Origin: Trema orientale
Lineage: Eukaryota; Streptophyta; Magnoliopsida; Rosales; Cannabaceae
Reading direction: 5' to 3'
Length of the DNA stretch: 64,000 bases
Assembly (NCBI GenBank): GCA_002914845.1
Contig: JXTC01000429.1
Coordinates: forward strand, 75,563-139,562
Of the stretch, positions 1 through 10,850 are shown piece by piece (the stretch's first letter is position 1; each line of letters starts with the position of its first letter). The position numbers and the translations under genes were made by a program. The notes beneath the pieces were generated by a model. It was not told the DNA's origin. It saw only the letters and a program-made list of their open reading frames with translations, and did not search any database.

Positions 1-559
1 GCGATGCTAGCCATTGTAGTATGATAGCTATATGGGATCCGAATAGCTACAAGGTTATATGCTTGTCATGACACCATGTTTATGGCTCATCACTTCTGAT
101 AGACTTGGCATTACACTAAATTGAGCTCAAATATGAAAAGTTTTATGAAAAGATAATATTTATGATTAAGATGTTTTTCAAAAGAGGAGTTGCATTGTTA
201 TGATTCTTAAAATGCATTATTCATAAAACACGACATTCATTGCATGCATGAGATTTACTTACTGGGCACAAGCTCATCCCATTCTTTTAAAATTTTCAGA
301 TGAGCAATAGATTATTGGAGGTTGGCTGGCGGCAGCGGTGGAGTCCCAAATGGCATTAGGACTTTTTTTAATCGACTTTAAGTTTTGTTTTCCTGTGTTT
401 GGCTTTTGGATTAAAAATTTAGTATTTTTATTTCATAGATTATTTGAGTATTAGGTTTTGTTTCCGGATGTTTTAATGAGAGGTTATTTTTTAGTTTAAA
501 TATTCTTTTAGTTTCAAAAAAAAAATTATGACCGGATTTTCCCGCTTTTATGATATAAG
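1..559. repeat. LTR-derived fragment (Ty3/gypsy-like)
   Basis: No coding potential is seen. At about 250-285 it holds a TTACTTACTGGGC...AGCTCATCCC block that closely resembles blocks in the other long LTRs of this window (26420-26445; 17515-17545 on the minus strand). I therefore read it as the remains of a gypsy LTR. Neither LTR end is in view. Homology to PSKR1 begins abruptly at about 572, so this repeat lies where the 5' half of the next gene should be. Confidence 0.45.
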
Positions 560-2008
560 ATGAGTATAAAATTGATTCTTCGAGATAACAAGTTTTCTGG
601 GCCTCTGAGCAAAGGAATCGGTAACCTTACTAACCTTGTTCGTTTGGATATTTTCTCTAATGAGTTTTTAGGACCTATTCCAGATGCTTTTCGTAACTTA
701 AAGAACCTAAAGTTTTTTGTAGCCCATTCAAATAAATTCACTGGTGATATACCCCGATCCTTATCAAATTCCCCCAATCTGTCTTTGTTGAATGTGAGAA
801 ACAATTCCTTGGATGGTCCAATTAGACTTAACTGTACGGCTATGGTCAGTTTGGCTTCTCTTGATTTAGCTACTAATCGGTTCACCGGGACTATACCGGA
901 TAACCTCCCGTCTTGCCAACATCTGAATAATATAAACATTGCCCGGAATAACTTCACAGGTGAAATACCAGAAAGTTTCAAGAACTTTCAGAGTCTCTCT
1001 TACTTTTCTCTTTCGAATTCCAGCATCTCCAATCTTTATTCTGCCCTTAGAATCTTGCAGCAGTGTAAGAACCTTACTACTTTGGTGCTAAGCTTGAACT
1101 TTCGTGATGAAGAGTTACCTTCTAATCCCACTCTGTATTTTGAAAAGCTGAAGATTCTCGTTATTGCGAATTGTAGACTCAGAGGATTGGTTCCACAATG
1201 GTTGAGTGCAAGCAAACAGTTGCAATTGTTGGATTTGTCCTGGAATCACTTTGTTGGAACTATCCCTCCCTGGCTAGGAGATTTTCGGGACCTCTTTTAC
1301 TTGGACTTATCAAACAACTCATTTACAGGGGAGATCCCGAAAAGCCTCACTCGATTACCAAGTCTCATTGATAGGAAGATCTCATTGGAGGAACCCTCTC
1401 CAGATTTTTCATTTTTCATCAAGAGTAGTGTTAGTGCGAGAAAATTGCAGTATAATCAGGTGTGGAGCTTTCCACCAACCTTGGACCTCAGTTGCAATAA
1501 CCTACGTGGACCAATCTGGCCAGAGTTCGGGAATCTGAGAAAGCTCCATGTTTTCGTGTTGAGATTCAACAATCTAACTGGATCAATCCCTAGTAGTCTG
1601 GCAGGGATGAGCAGCTTAGAGACTCTGGATTTGTCTCACAACAAGCTGTCAGGGACAATACCATCGTCCTTGGTAAGACTCAGCTTTCTGTCCAAGTTTA
1701 ATGTTGCAAACAATCAATTACATGGGATGATCCCGGTAGGTGGCCAATTTCCAACCTTCCCAAATTCAAGCTTTGAAGGAAATAATCTTTGTGGGGACCA
1801 TGCTGCTTCACCGTGTGCATCAAGTGAGGGTCTTCCTATTGAGCCACCCGAATATCAGCAAGCGACAGACTTTATCAATGAAATGCTTATTGGAATGGCT
1901 GCTGGAATGGCTTTTGGTTTTGTATTTGGAGCTTCATTATTCCAAGCAACATTGAGATATCCTGGCCCCATGAAGAAATTATGGAGTCGGTTGAAGCTTC
2001 CAACATAA
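560..2008 (+). CDS. 5'-truncated PSKR1-type LRR protein with an RLP-like tail and no kinase
   Basis: The 482-codon open frame matches residues of about 235 to 655 of the PSKR1 protein encoded at 48684-51752; by eye about nine in ten residues are identical. It contains the C-terminal LRRs, the PSK-type island (around residues 275-300) and the post-island LRRs ending in GNNLCGDHAASPC. After GLP the two proteins diverge completely. Instead of a membrane span plus kinase, this one has an acidic juxtamembrane stretch (EPPEYQQATDFINEM), a membrane segment with three overlapping GxxxG motifs (GMAAGMAFGFVFG, about residues 445-457) and a short basic tail (MKKLWSRLK). That is the standard C-terminus of plant receptor-like proteins. 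The N-terminal signal peptide, N-cap and first LRRs are absent; the ATG at 560 is only the first in-frame Met after the break. It may be a truncated pseudogene or the 3' part of a real RLP gene. The match to PSKR1 is certain; function is inference. Confidence 0.7.
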   Translation: MSIKLILRDNKFSGPLSKGIGNLTNLVRLDIFSNEFLGPIPDAFRNLKNLKFFVAHSNKFTGDIPRSLSNSPNLSLLNVRNNSLDGPIRLNCTAMVSLASLDLATNRFTGTIPDNLPSCQHLNNINIARNNFTGEIPESFKNFQSLSYFSLSNSSISNLYSALRILQQCKNLTTLVLSLNFRDEELPSNPTLYFEKLKILVIANCRLRGLVPQWLSASKQLQLLDLSWNHFVGTIPPWLGDFRDLFYLDLSNNSFTGEIPKSLTRLPSLIDRKISLEEPSPDFSFFIKSSVSARKLQYNQVWSFPPTLDLSCNNLRGPIWPEFGNLRKLHVFVLRFNNLTGSIPSSLAGMSSLETLDLSHNKLSGTIPSSLVRLSFLSKFNVANNQLHGMIPVGGQFPTFPNSSFEGNNLCGDHAASPCASSEGLPIEPPEYQQATDFINEMLIGMAAGMAFGFVFGASLFQATLRYPGPMKKLWSRLKLPT

Positions 2009-3688
2009 AGTGACTACTTCCACTGGTCTCCTATACCATAATAAATTAGAAATCGGTTCTACATGCATTTTCCTCAACAGCTTCCTCTTCAGTTTGTAAT
2101 GTATACATTTTTGCTTCATTTTGTGATGTGCTTTTCTAGCGTGAAGATTTTGCAGTCATGTGCCAGTAAAAATAGCATTCCAAAATCTTCTTCTTGTAGC
2201 ATTATGATGGGTACTTATCCTTTAATTTGCTTGATTTTTTGTCTGAAGTTATGAGTTTCGATCCCAAAGAATGTCGAGAAATGATGGCTCAGGTAGGAGT
2301 CCAAATTGTTGAAAATCCTTCTGTAAAATCATTCTTTTCAGAGTTAAGCAGCTGAATATAGGATTTAAAAATTTTCCTTCACATTTTCCGGAATTTTATG
2401 TCTAGTATGTCATATATTAATTGAAAGAATATCAATTTGAAGAATACTTGAACAGCTTCAAAGCCACCAAGTCGTCCCATCCATGACTCTCAACCTTTTG
2501 ACTACAAGATGTGTGTATAACTTCGTTCTTGATAAACACAATCACAGAGATCCTGCGAGCACTTTGCTCCTAGAGATGATTTCAAAAATTGTCTTTGGTT
2601 GATTACACCTTACATCGTTTGAAATTTCTCTTGCTCTCTGTCTTGCTTCGCCCAAAATTTAATGTCTGCAACTGTGGTGGCCAAAACTACTTGATGCTTA
2701 GTAATCACATTCCATAGTTCTTCTTTCTTTCTTTTTTTTTTTAATTTTCTCTCTAAATTCTAAAGCTGGTCGAGCTGCGCAACTGGTACTTTTTGCTAAG
2801 CCTCATTGGAGTTTCAGATCATGTGCTTATTTAGATTGTTTAATTTTATGCTGATTTACGAGTTGAATTGATATCATGCTTGAGTGATCTCTATTCTAAC
2901 ATAAGAGATGATTGGAAACACTTGAACCTTCCCTTAGATTGAACAATTTACTTCCTATTATTTAAAGAACAATGCTTTAAATTTGTTTATACTACATTAG
3001 AATCTCAACTGAATTACGTTGTTTGATTATAAAACTATAGTCTGTTCACACTGTTTTACGCGTTTTAATTCAGAGCTGCAATGGAGTCACGGTTCCTAAG
3101 ACTGAATTTATAATATAGAATCTTTTTTTTTCGTATGAACTTCATATCATAATCTAGTGATGTCTCTTGTCTAGTGTGAATTTTAAGCTTAAAACAAGCT
3201 TAGCTTATTACAGCACATATTAAGTTTTATCTGGTTCATTGCAATACCAAGCTTTTCAATAAAATAATAAAATAAGCTTGACTATTACGGTATTGTGAAC
3301 AGCTTGAATTGACCTTAAGATGGCCAACTGCTTTGATCACTACAAAAAAGTGTGACTTTGAAGCTGATACTTGACTCTGCAATTTCTGCTTCTTGTGAAT
3401 TTATGCTGTAGCTGTTGTCAAATGCGTGTTGTATGTTTCCTTCTCTCTCTCTAATCACCCCCATTTCTATTTTCTTTTTCGTTTTCTTTTTTCTTATTCT
3501 TCTTCTATAGTTCACACTAAAAAATTAAGCCCATAATTTTGATATCCATTGAGTCTATGTATTCATTCTCTTTGTTGCTTTTGGCTTTAGTAGCATGGTT
3601 GTGATCTTGACTTTGACTTTGTTGCTACTTGATCAAATATTTGCTTCTCTTCCTCTTTATCTTTGTAGTATGTGAGATTCATCTAAAA
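2009..3688. other. Intergenic DNA between the two PSKR-like copies
   Basis: AT-rich sequence with no supported gene. The first few hundred bases would be the 3' trailer of the upstream copy. A poly-pyrimidine stretch occurs at about 3440-3510. I see no repeat boundaries or protein homology. Confidence 0.5.
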
Positions 3689-4723
3689 TGGATGATCAAG
3701 TCTTATAGATGACCCTTGTTGTTATTTGTTTTTGCTTTAAAGCTGAGGCTGTGACTCCTCAGAACTTGACCTGTGACCCAAATGATCTGAGAGCCTTGCA
3801 AGACTTCATGGCAGGTTTGGAAACTGTGAATTATGGGTGGGGAAAACACATTCCTCATCCAATTGCTGTAATTAGGCAGGCATCTAATGTAAATCTTCAT
3901 CATCTCTGGGATTGAAGAGTTGTGTTAATTCTGTGAGAATCATAACAAGAAAGCTAGTGAAGAAGAGAATAAACTCACTGAATCATGGGACTCTCTGATT
4001 CAGCTAATAACTCTTAATCTCTCAAACAACTACCTCAAAGGACCGCTTCCCTTTTTTTTTTCACTCCAGTTGCCAAATCTGTAGGTTCTAGACTCGAATT
4101 CTAATGACTTTTTGGGCCCAGTTCCAACTAGTATTCATTTACCATCTGTTGGACTTTTGGCCCAAATTCCTATTGGGCGCCCATAGTTGGTGCATGACCC
4201 AAATTGGATTAGATTACGTATCAGATAAGATATTTGAGTGGAATATCTGATAGGCCTCTATTAATTAGGGATATTTTTCCTATTCTTTAGGGATAAAGAA
4301 AGATCTTTATTTGAATAGAAAAGATACATACTCTCTCCTATTAACTCATTAATTGACAGGCCTGAGTACAATACAGAAATAATATGCCCTCTCCTCTCTC
4401 TCTCTCTACCAAAAGAATTCCAGTGAGTGCTCTTGAGTGGTGGAATCTATAGTAGTTGTTCTTGTAATGCCACTAACCGCGAGTTTACAAAGAGAAGTCT
4501 TTCTACAATGGACGTGAGGCACCAAGGCATTTCATATACCGGCGGTCGGTTTGAGGATTCATCCGGCACCACCGCCAACCACGCTTCCGACACCATCAAT
4601 TCAGGCTTTTGAAATTTCTCAAAACTCTTTAAACGGCTCTCTTCTATCCCATATCTATGATAATTCTTCTGCACTTCACATACTGAAGCTTGCAGTGAAC
4701 CACTTCTCTGGTCATCTTTTGCC
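3689..4723 (+). pseudogene. Decayed N-terminal fragment of a second PSKR-like LRR gene
   Basis: Translated in pieces, it follows the first part of PSKR1 in order. The ATG at 3689 leads, across an in-frame TAG, into a signal-peptide-like stretch (TLVVICFCFKAEA). Next come the N-cap motif TCDPNDLRALQDFMAGLE, then SNCC and CKSSSSLGL (frame changed, two stops), then LITLNLSNNYLKGPLP and NSNDFLGPVPTSIHLPS. After a 446-bp insertion it continues as EISQNSLNGS and LKLAVNHFSGHLLP. Homology ends exactly at the single N at 4724. Identity to PSKR1 is much lower than for the 560-2008 copy, so this is an older or different paralogue. It has stops, frameshifts and an LTR insertion, so it is not functional. 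Confidence 0.85.
4142..4597 (+). mobile_element. 446-bp solo LTR with 5-bp target duplication
   Basis: The insertion 4147-4592 begins TGTTGGACTT and ends CTTCCGACA, flanked by CCATC on both sides (4142-4146 and 4593-4597). Removing the insert and one CCATC restores the PSKR-like reading (HLPS joined to IQAFEISQN), matching HLPSIQVLDMSQN in the intact PSKR1. The TG...CA ends and 5-bp duplication fit an LTR-retrotransposon solo LTR. No internal retroviral genes are present. It is probably Copia-type from its size and TGTTGG start, but the family is not determined; strand is nominal. Confidence 0.9.
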
Positions 4724-4724
4724 N

Positions 4725-5972
4725 TAATTCTTCTATTACTACAATCCTTTTATTTCTCATGCATGATTATGTATATAAAACATGGGAGTCATCTTTGATA
4801 CTAGTCTTCGTACTGAATTAATGTCAAAATCCCTATGATTGGATAAATCTTAACATTTCTTTGTCACCACTAGTATATAATGGTGATGATTTCTTTTAAG
4901 AACTCTGATTATTCTTATTTTAGTATGGCTACTCATATATTTAGACATCAAGAAATTATGTATTTTTCATACCGAATCTGAAAATAGCAGTTGTAGTTTT
5001 GCTCGGTTATTGACCAAAAGAATCTGTCATTGGCATAATATTAGGAACACGTCACTTGTATCTTGAGTAAAGAGCATTTCACGATCAAAGAAATAGAAAG
5101 CTCGAAAATAAAGTAAGTAACGTCACACCTGCAGTGTAAGAAATTCTTTGTTTCTGTAAATCTGTGAAATATGTGGTTATGGAATTTGTGAATATATGTA
5201 CATATGCATCTGTTATTCAGTTTTGCATGAGACATGAACACATGGTGTATTTTTATTGCCTGACGAGTATTGGTGAATAGGATGTGGCGGGCCAGCGCCC
5301 AAATATGTGATATGGTTCCTTCAGGGACACTCTCTGGTTCCTTCGGGGACAATATGGTTCCTTCGGGAACACTCTGACGACGGTATGGAGTGGACCTCTG
5401 CTGTACACAGAGGGGATTCTCTGGGGCTCAAGACCTCCATATTGCTTATGATATGTTATATGTTCTCTGAGTGGCTCAGTATGCGATTCACGGTCTTGTC
5501 AGGCAATATAATATACACAGGGATCCCAATCATATGATTATCTGCTCTCTGTCATGTGCACTCTGCATTTGCATACGTTACTTACTGAATTTTATACTCA
5601 TAAATATTCTTACATTGCAGAGGGTACTGATGCTACGTGAGTTAGAGGAAGAGCGCCGACTTTTTGACCGCGGCTTGTGTATATGAGCATTTTGACGCTG
5701 TGATTTTCTGACTGAGAATTTTGTATCTATTTTGTGTGTGTGTACATTATGTATATTTTTCTGAGTGGTCCACTTTGTGAGTTTGAATATACATATGCAT
5801 CAGACTTTGTATAATTATGAGTGAGTGGAATTTTCTTTTTTCTTCCAGAAAGTTTAAAAAGTTTTAATTTTTCCCAGATTTTAGCCATTCTAGGTCGAGT
5901 AGCGTCTCCCGATCTCACTAAATATTTAGACAAATACCCTTACGTACGTGTGTGGGACTGGGAGATGTCACA
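4725..5972 (+). repeat. 5' LTR (partial) of a Ty3/gypsy element
   Basis: The sequence directly upstream of a primer-binding site ends GGGAGATGTCACA at 5972, as an LTR should. The left end is not recognisable because the segment starts at the single N at 4724. It includes GC-richer repeats at 5312-5375. No matching 3' LTR is found in the window. Confidence 0.6.
5312..5375. repeat. Three-unit minisatellite in the LTR
   Basis: Three near-copies of a unit of about 20-24 bp (TGGTTCCTTCGGGGACA with small changes) stand head to tail, two of them followed by CTCT. Confidence 0.7.
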
Positions 5973-5974
5973 GT

Positions 5975-5986
5975 TGGTATCAGAGC
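5975..5986 (+). promoter_or_regulatory. Primer-binding site, initiator tRNA-Met type
   Basis: TGGTATCAGAGC lies 2 bp after the LTR end. It is the site most used by plant Ty3/gypsy and Copia elements for priming reverse transcription. Confidence 0.85.
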
Positions 5987-6189
5987 TTATGTTTTAAAAT
6001 AATTCTGAAGACTGCTTATATACACACGTCGGGAAGGAAAGGAAGCCTCACTCCTCTGTAAGTGTTTGATATGCATTTTGATACCTGTTATAAATTTTTA
6101 TTTATTTTATATTATTTACATTCATATTTTGGTGATGATTATTATTGGCTATAAGTGGAACTTTGGATATTGGGTGTCAGGATATCAGT

Positions 6190-7174
6190 ATGGTGACTAC
6201 TCGGGGTCAAGATAATATTGACAGGGGTGCATCTTCTTCACAGAGTGTTAATCCGATTGAACAGTTGGCCTCCTTGATACAGAATATACTGGAGCAGCGT
6301 ATGAGACAAGAAAATCAACCTAACCCTCCACCACCACCACCCTAACTGAGGCAAGATGCTAGTGAAAGTGCTGGAGAAAGATTCAGGAAACTCCAACCTC
6401 CGACTTTTGATGGTGGGGTTGATCCAATACAAGCTGAGCAGTGGATTAGGACCATTGAGCGTATGCTAGCTTATGCTAAGGTCCCTAATGCAGATAAAGT
6501 CCCATGTGCTAGTTTTATGCTGAGACATCACGCTGAGTATTGGTGGGACACTATGAGTACTATTCATGATGTCACTACTATGACATGGGAGAGGTTTAGA
6601 GAGTTGTTTTATGGGAAGTACTTTACAGACGCCATGAGAGCTAGCAGGAGGGTAGAGTTTGCCAATTTGAAACAAGAAGAAATGTCTGTTGCTGAATACA
6701 TTCGCAAATTTGATGAGTTATCACGATATGCACCTCATATGGTTGCCACTAATGAGCTCAAGGTAGATCAATTCATACAAGGTCTGAGGAAGACTATTGT
6801 CAGAGATCTGAAATTAGGTGGAATTCGAGGTGTACCATTTGCTCAGATTGCAGACAGGGCATTAGATGCTGAGCAAGCAGAAAAAGATGTTTTGGATGAG
6901 GAAAGGATTAGGAGAGAGAGACAGGCCCGAGAGATGCAAAGGGGTTTCAAACTTGGTTTTCAGGGAAATAGAGGAGGACAGATTCAGATTCAACGTTCTC
7001 AGGATATAAAAAGGAAGGGAACTCCAACCCAACAGACCCGACCTGATCAGGGTAAGCGTCCTAGGACTGACCAATTGACTACCACGACTACTATACTACT
7101 TTGCCCATCATGTGGAAAGAATCATTCTGGAGAGTGTCGTAAGGGTGCAGGGTTATGCTATAGATGTGGTAAAA
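6190..7174 (+). pseudogene. Ty3/gypsy gag, interrupted
   Basis: From ATG 6190 (MVTTRGQDNIDRG) the frame runs to a TAA at 6343 just after a proline run, then stays in the same frame to 7174. It reads through the typical plant gypsy gag core: WWDTMSTIHD, TWERFRELFYGKYF, a YIRKFDELSRYAPHMV block, a basic tail, and then the first part of a CCHC-like zinc region (CPSCGKNHSGEC, CYRCGK). The zinc knuckle is cut by the single N at 7175 and what follows is unrelated. No protease, RT or integrase from this element is present. The element is disabled by one nonsense codon and the truncation. Confidence 0.85.
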
Positions 7175-7175
7175 N

Positions 7176-8609
7176 GTGGTCCAATTTTGGCCAGGACCTG
7201 AATTGGATGAATTATATGTCTAACCTAGCCATTTTGGGTGTTAGAAATTCAGTGAAGAGGTCTGTTTGAGAATTTGAAGCTCCGTTGAGAAGTTGTTTTT
7301 TCACAAGAGAACGATCGAGAGCTTGGAATTGGTTCTCGACCCTCCGAGAGATCGTCCAATGACACCTTCAGGATCCAATAGCATGATATCGCTATTCTAA
7401 TGAGGTAGGGATTCGGTTACCTCTGTTTTATATCGTTTTTTATTAAAACTTATTTTCTGCAACATATGCTGACAAATGTGATTTTAGAACTATTTCAATA
7501 TCTATGATTGAATTTGATTATATGATATACATTGTATTGCTCTGGAAATTTTCTAAGTGCAAGTTATTTTTGGGTATATAAAAAATATAGCCGTTATGCT
7601 GTATGTTTTTCTATAAAAATCTAGTATACTTAGTTTATTGAAAAAATAGAGCACGATAGTTTTCACACTTTAGTTCTATATTGCACGTGCATAGAGCCAC
7701 ACATGAGCACCGTGTTAGCATCATAGGTTTAAAATGTGGCACTGCGTGCCCCACCATCGGTGTAGAGTCCGTAAACCTGTGCGGGGTTTGTTTATTCTTA
7801 TTTCCTCCACATTTGGTAGGCATGGGTAGTTTGGTTATCCCTCTAGGTTTGGTAGATGACATATGAGTGTCCCTTCCGGGTATGGGCTTAGGTATCAGGC
7901 ATGCTATTAGGTACACTTAGTGTCATCATCTTGTGTTTCCACAGATGAGAGGATGAGATGGGTATGGGTTAATTTGTGTCATGTGCATATGAATTGAATG
8001 GTTTTCATTATACTATTTTATATATATATAGATTTCTAGTTTGGATTTTATATATATGTATATTTTAGATTTAGACTAACCATGCAGAAACTTTCCATCA
8101 CTAAAATATTTTTTTTCGGGGTAGCTACTTTCCTACTAGGCATTTTATGCTCACCCTCCTACCTTCCTTCCTCAGGTGGTGTTCAGTACGACCTTGGTGA
8201 TCAAGAGGATTAAGAAGCCGTCTGTGATTATAGTTTGTTATCTTGGTAATGCTTGAAGCTTGGTGTAGTATTTGGATTATTTGGATTTTGTATTAGTATT
8301 GAACTAAGATTACTACTTCCTATTATGTCTGTAAACTTATGTATGCCATTCTGGTATTCGATATTTGTGGTAGATGATGATGATATTTAGACTTAAATTT
8401 GATTTATATTTTTCACCTACTATTCAATCCATGTTTAATGGTGTATACGAACTACGGGAGAGGTTCATGAGATGAAATTTTAAATACTTTATTTAAATGG
8501 ACTGTTTTATAAAACTGAAACTTTTATGACCTTTTTAAAATAAATCAAGGAATTTCCCATTTTAGTGAAATTCTCCTTCTGCTACTGGCTCGGATTTTAG
8601 GTCGTGACA
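7176..8609 (+). repeat. 5' LTR of a second Ty3/gypsy element
   Basis: This non-coding segment ends TTAGGTCGTGACA at 8609, seven bases before a primer-binding site. The left boundary coincides with or follows the N at 7175 and is not defined. No 3' partner is seen because the element is cut off at 12036. Confidence 0.6.
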
Positions 8610-8616
8610 GAAATTG

Positions 8617-8628
8617 TGGTATCAGAGC
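8617..8628 (+). promoter_or_regulatory. Primer-binding site, initiator tRNA-Met type
   Basis: TGGTATCAGAGC follows the LTR end GTGACA by seven bases and precedes the gag ATG at 8742. Confidence 0.85.
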
Positions 8629-8741
8629 CTGAGTTTAATAGCTCAGATGTATCATCATTAAAATAGATTAAAGTTGTTTTTATAACAAGCATACATCATT
8701 ATCTCACTAACAGCGTGGTATATTATTTCAGACTTTTAAGG

Positions 8742-10060
8742 ATGTCTCCAAGTAGAGTTCTGAGGCACCAACCAGGTATCAAACCTTCTTATCGTCTGGA
8801 TTTTACTCATCTGATCGAGGCAATGCAACAAGCATTTGCCTAGATGAGTAATGTAGATTATCAGCCTCTAACTCCGAGGGAGCCTCAGCTGGATTAGTCC
8901 GATTACTTCCAATGGTTTATGCGTCTCCAGCCAAGGCAGTTTGACAGAAGACCAGAAGCTCTCATGGCAATTACTTGGTTGCATGAGATGAAGAGGCACT
9001 TTCGGGCCCTTGATACTCCGGTGGAGTTTTGGGGGGTCTTTGTCGTTACCCATCCGACGAGGAGTGCCATTTGCTGGTGGGAGACAGTGAAATAGATGCA
9101 AGATATAGTAGGTCTGACATGGGAGGACTTTGAACCGATTTTCAAGGCCCAGTATGCCGATCAGGACTAACAGGATGAAGTTATGAACTAATTCGAGACT
9201 TTGATCCAAGGTAACAGAACGATGACTGAGTATCTAATAGAGTTCACTGAGTTGGCAAGTATTGCCTTCGGACTAGGTACAAGTGAGAAGTATCGAGTTG
9301 CCAAGTTCAAGAGCCGTTTGAATCGGAATATTTTCAACAGAATTGGCACACATACTTTCCATACTCTTCCTAAGATTACAGTGGCTACCCAGTAGGCAAA
9401 AGCCATCGAAGAGGGATTGGATTCCAGGAGGAACCAGCACAGAGGTAATGATAGAAAAGTCACTAGAAGGAATCAGGGGCAGGCTGCCCAGGGTATTCCG
9501 AATAGTGGAAGCTCGAATAGTAGTAGTTCTTCAGTGGATGGCAAAGGTAGTCCTTATAGAGGATGTTTTTCTTGTGACCAACCAGATTATCGGAAGATGA
9601 GTGTCCTAATCATCTGCAGAAATATCCTCTTTCTCAAGGAGAACCACAGAGGAGCCAGTCAGGTTCTGTTTCTTATCAGAACACTCAGGCAAGGCCGCAA
9701 CAGTCATAGTATATTTTGTAGACTTTTATTTCCCCTCAGCCTTATCAGCATCAGTACTGCCCTCAGGGTTATACTCAGAATTTTCAGACTCCTCAAGCTT
9801 TAGGGAGTCAAGGTGAGCGTGGGTATGGCAGTAGTGGTCCAGGATCCAGCAGTAGCCATCCTAGTCAGGAGAAAAGTAGAAAAGGGAAGGAAAAGGTGAT
9901 TGGTCAAGCCTATGCTTTTACTGGAGCTGACGACACTCAGGATCGCACCGGCCAAGGTATTATTGACGGTATGATCCTTATTTCATAATCTTGGGCACAT
10001 ATTTTGTTTGATACTGGTGCATTCCATTCATTTATATCCTTATTGTTTGCTCAATTATTA
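8742..10060 (+). pseudogene. Ty3/gypsy gag-protease, many stops
   Basis: From ATG 8742 (MSPSRVLRHQPG) a single main frame can be followed to about 9600 across several stops. It shows gag landmarks: DYFQWFMRLQP, MKRHFRALDTPVEFWG, WWETVK, TWEDFEPIFKAQY and a TMTEYLIEFTELA block. After frame changes the protease active-site region appears as HILFDTGAFHSFIS at about 10000-10045, with the catalytic D-T-G intact. Sequence is then lost in the N block. A zinc-knuckle remnant (GCFSCDQPDY) lies at about 9565. The copy is non-functional; it heads the same element as the RT/integrase remnant at 10851-12035. Confidence 0.85.
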
Positions 10061-10850
10061 NNNNNNNNNNNNNNNNNNNNNNNNNNNNNNNNNNNNNNNN
10101 NNNNNNNNNNNNNNNNNNNNNNNNNNNNNNNNNNNNNNNNNNNNNNNNNNNNNNNNNNNNNNNNNNNNNNNNNNNNNNNNNNNNNNNNNNNNNNNNNNNN
10201 NNNNNNNNNNNNNNNNNNNNNNNNNNNNNNNNNNNNNNNNNNNNNNNNNNNNNNNNNNNNNNNNNNNNNNNNNNNNNNNNNNNNNNNNNNNNNNNNNNNN
10301 NNNNNNNNNNNNNNNNNNNNNNNNNNNNNNNNNNNNNNNNNNNNNNNNNNNNNNNNNNNNNNNNNNNNNNNNNNNNNNNNNNNNNNNNNNNNNNNNNNNN
10401 NNNNNNNNNNNNNNNNNNNNNNNNNNNNNNNNNNNNNNNNNNNNNNNNNNNNNNNNNNNNNNNNNNNNNNNNNNNNNNNNNNNNNNNNNNNNNNNNNNNN
10501 NNNNNNNNNNNNNNNNNNNNNNNNNNNNNNNNNNNNNNNNNNNNNNNNNNNNNNNNNNNNNNNNNNNNNNNNNNNNNNNNNNNNNNNNNNNNNNNNNNNN
10601 NNNNNNNNNNNNNNNNNNNNNNNNNNNNNNNNNNNNNNNNNNNNNNNNNNNNNNNNNNNNNNNNNNNNNNNNNNNNNNNNNNNNNNNNNNNNNNNNNNNN
10701 NNNNNNNNNNNNNNNNNNNNNNNNNNNNNNNNNNNNNNNNNNNNNNNNNNNNNNNNNNNNNNNNNNNNNNNNNNNNNNNNNNNNNNNNNNNNNNNNNNNN
10801 NNNNNNNNNNNNNNNNNNNNNNNNNNNNNNNNNNNNNNNNNNNNNNNNNN
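10061..10850. other. Assembly gap of 790 N
   Basis: Unknown sequence. From context it should hold the rest of the protease and most of the reverse transcriptase of the element that starts near 7176. The open frames that cross it are artefacts. Confidence 0.99.

Noticed and set aside
560..2008. The possibility that this copy is a mere assembly duplicate of the intact PSKR1
   Set aside because: About 8% of residues differ, one residue is inserted, and the 3' end is entirely different.
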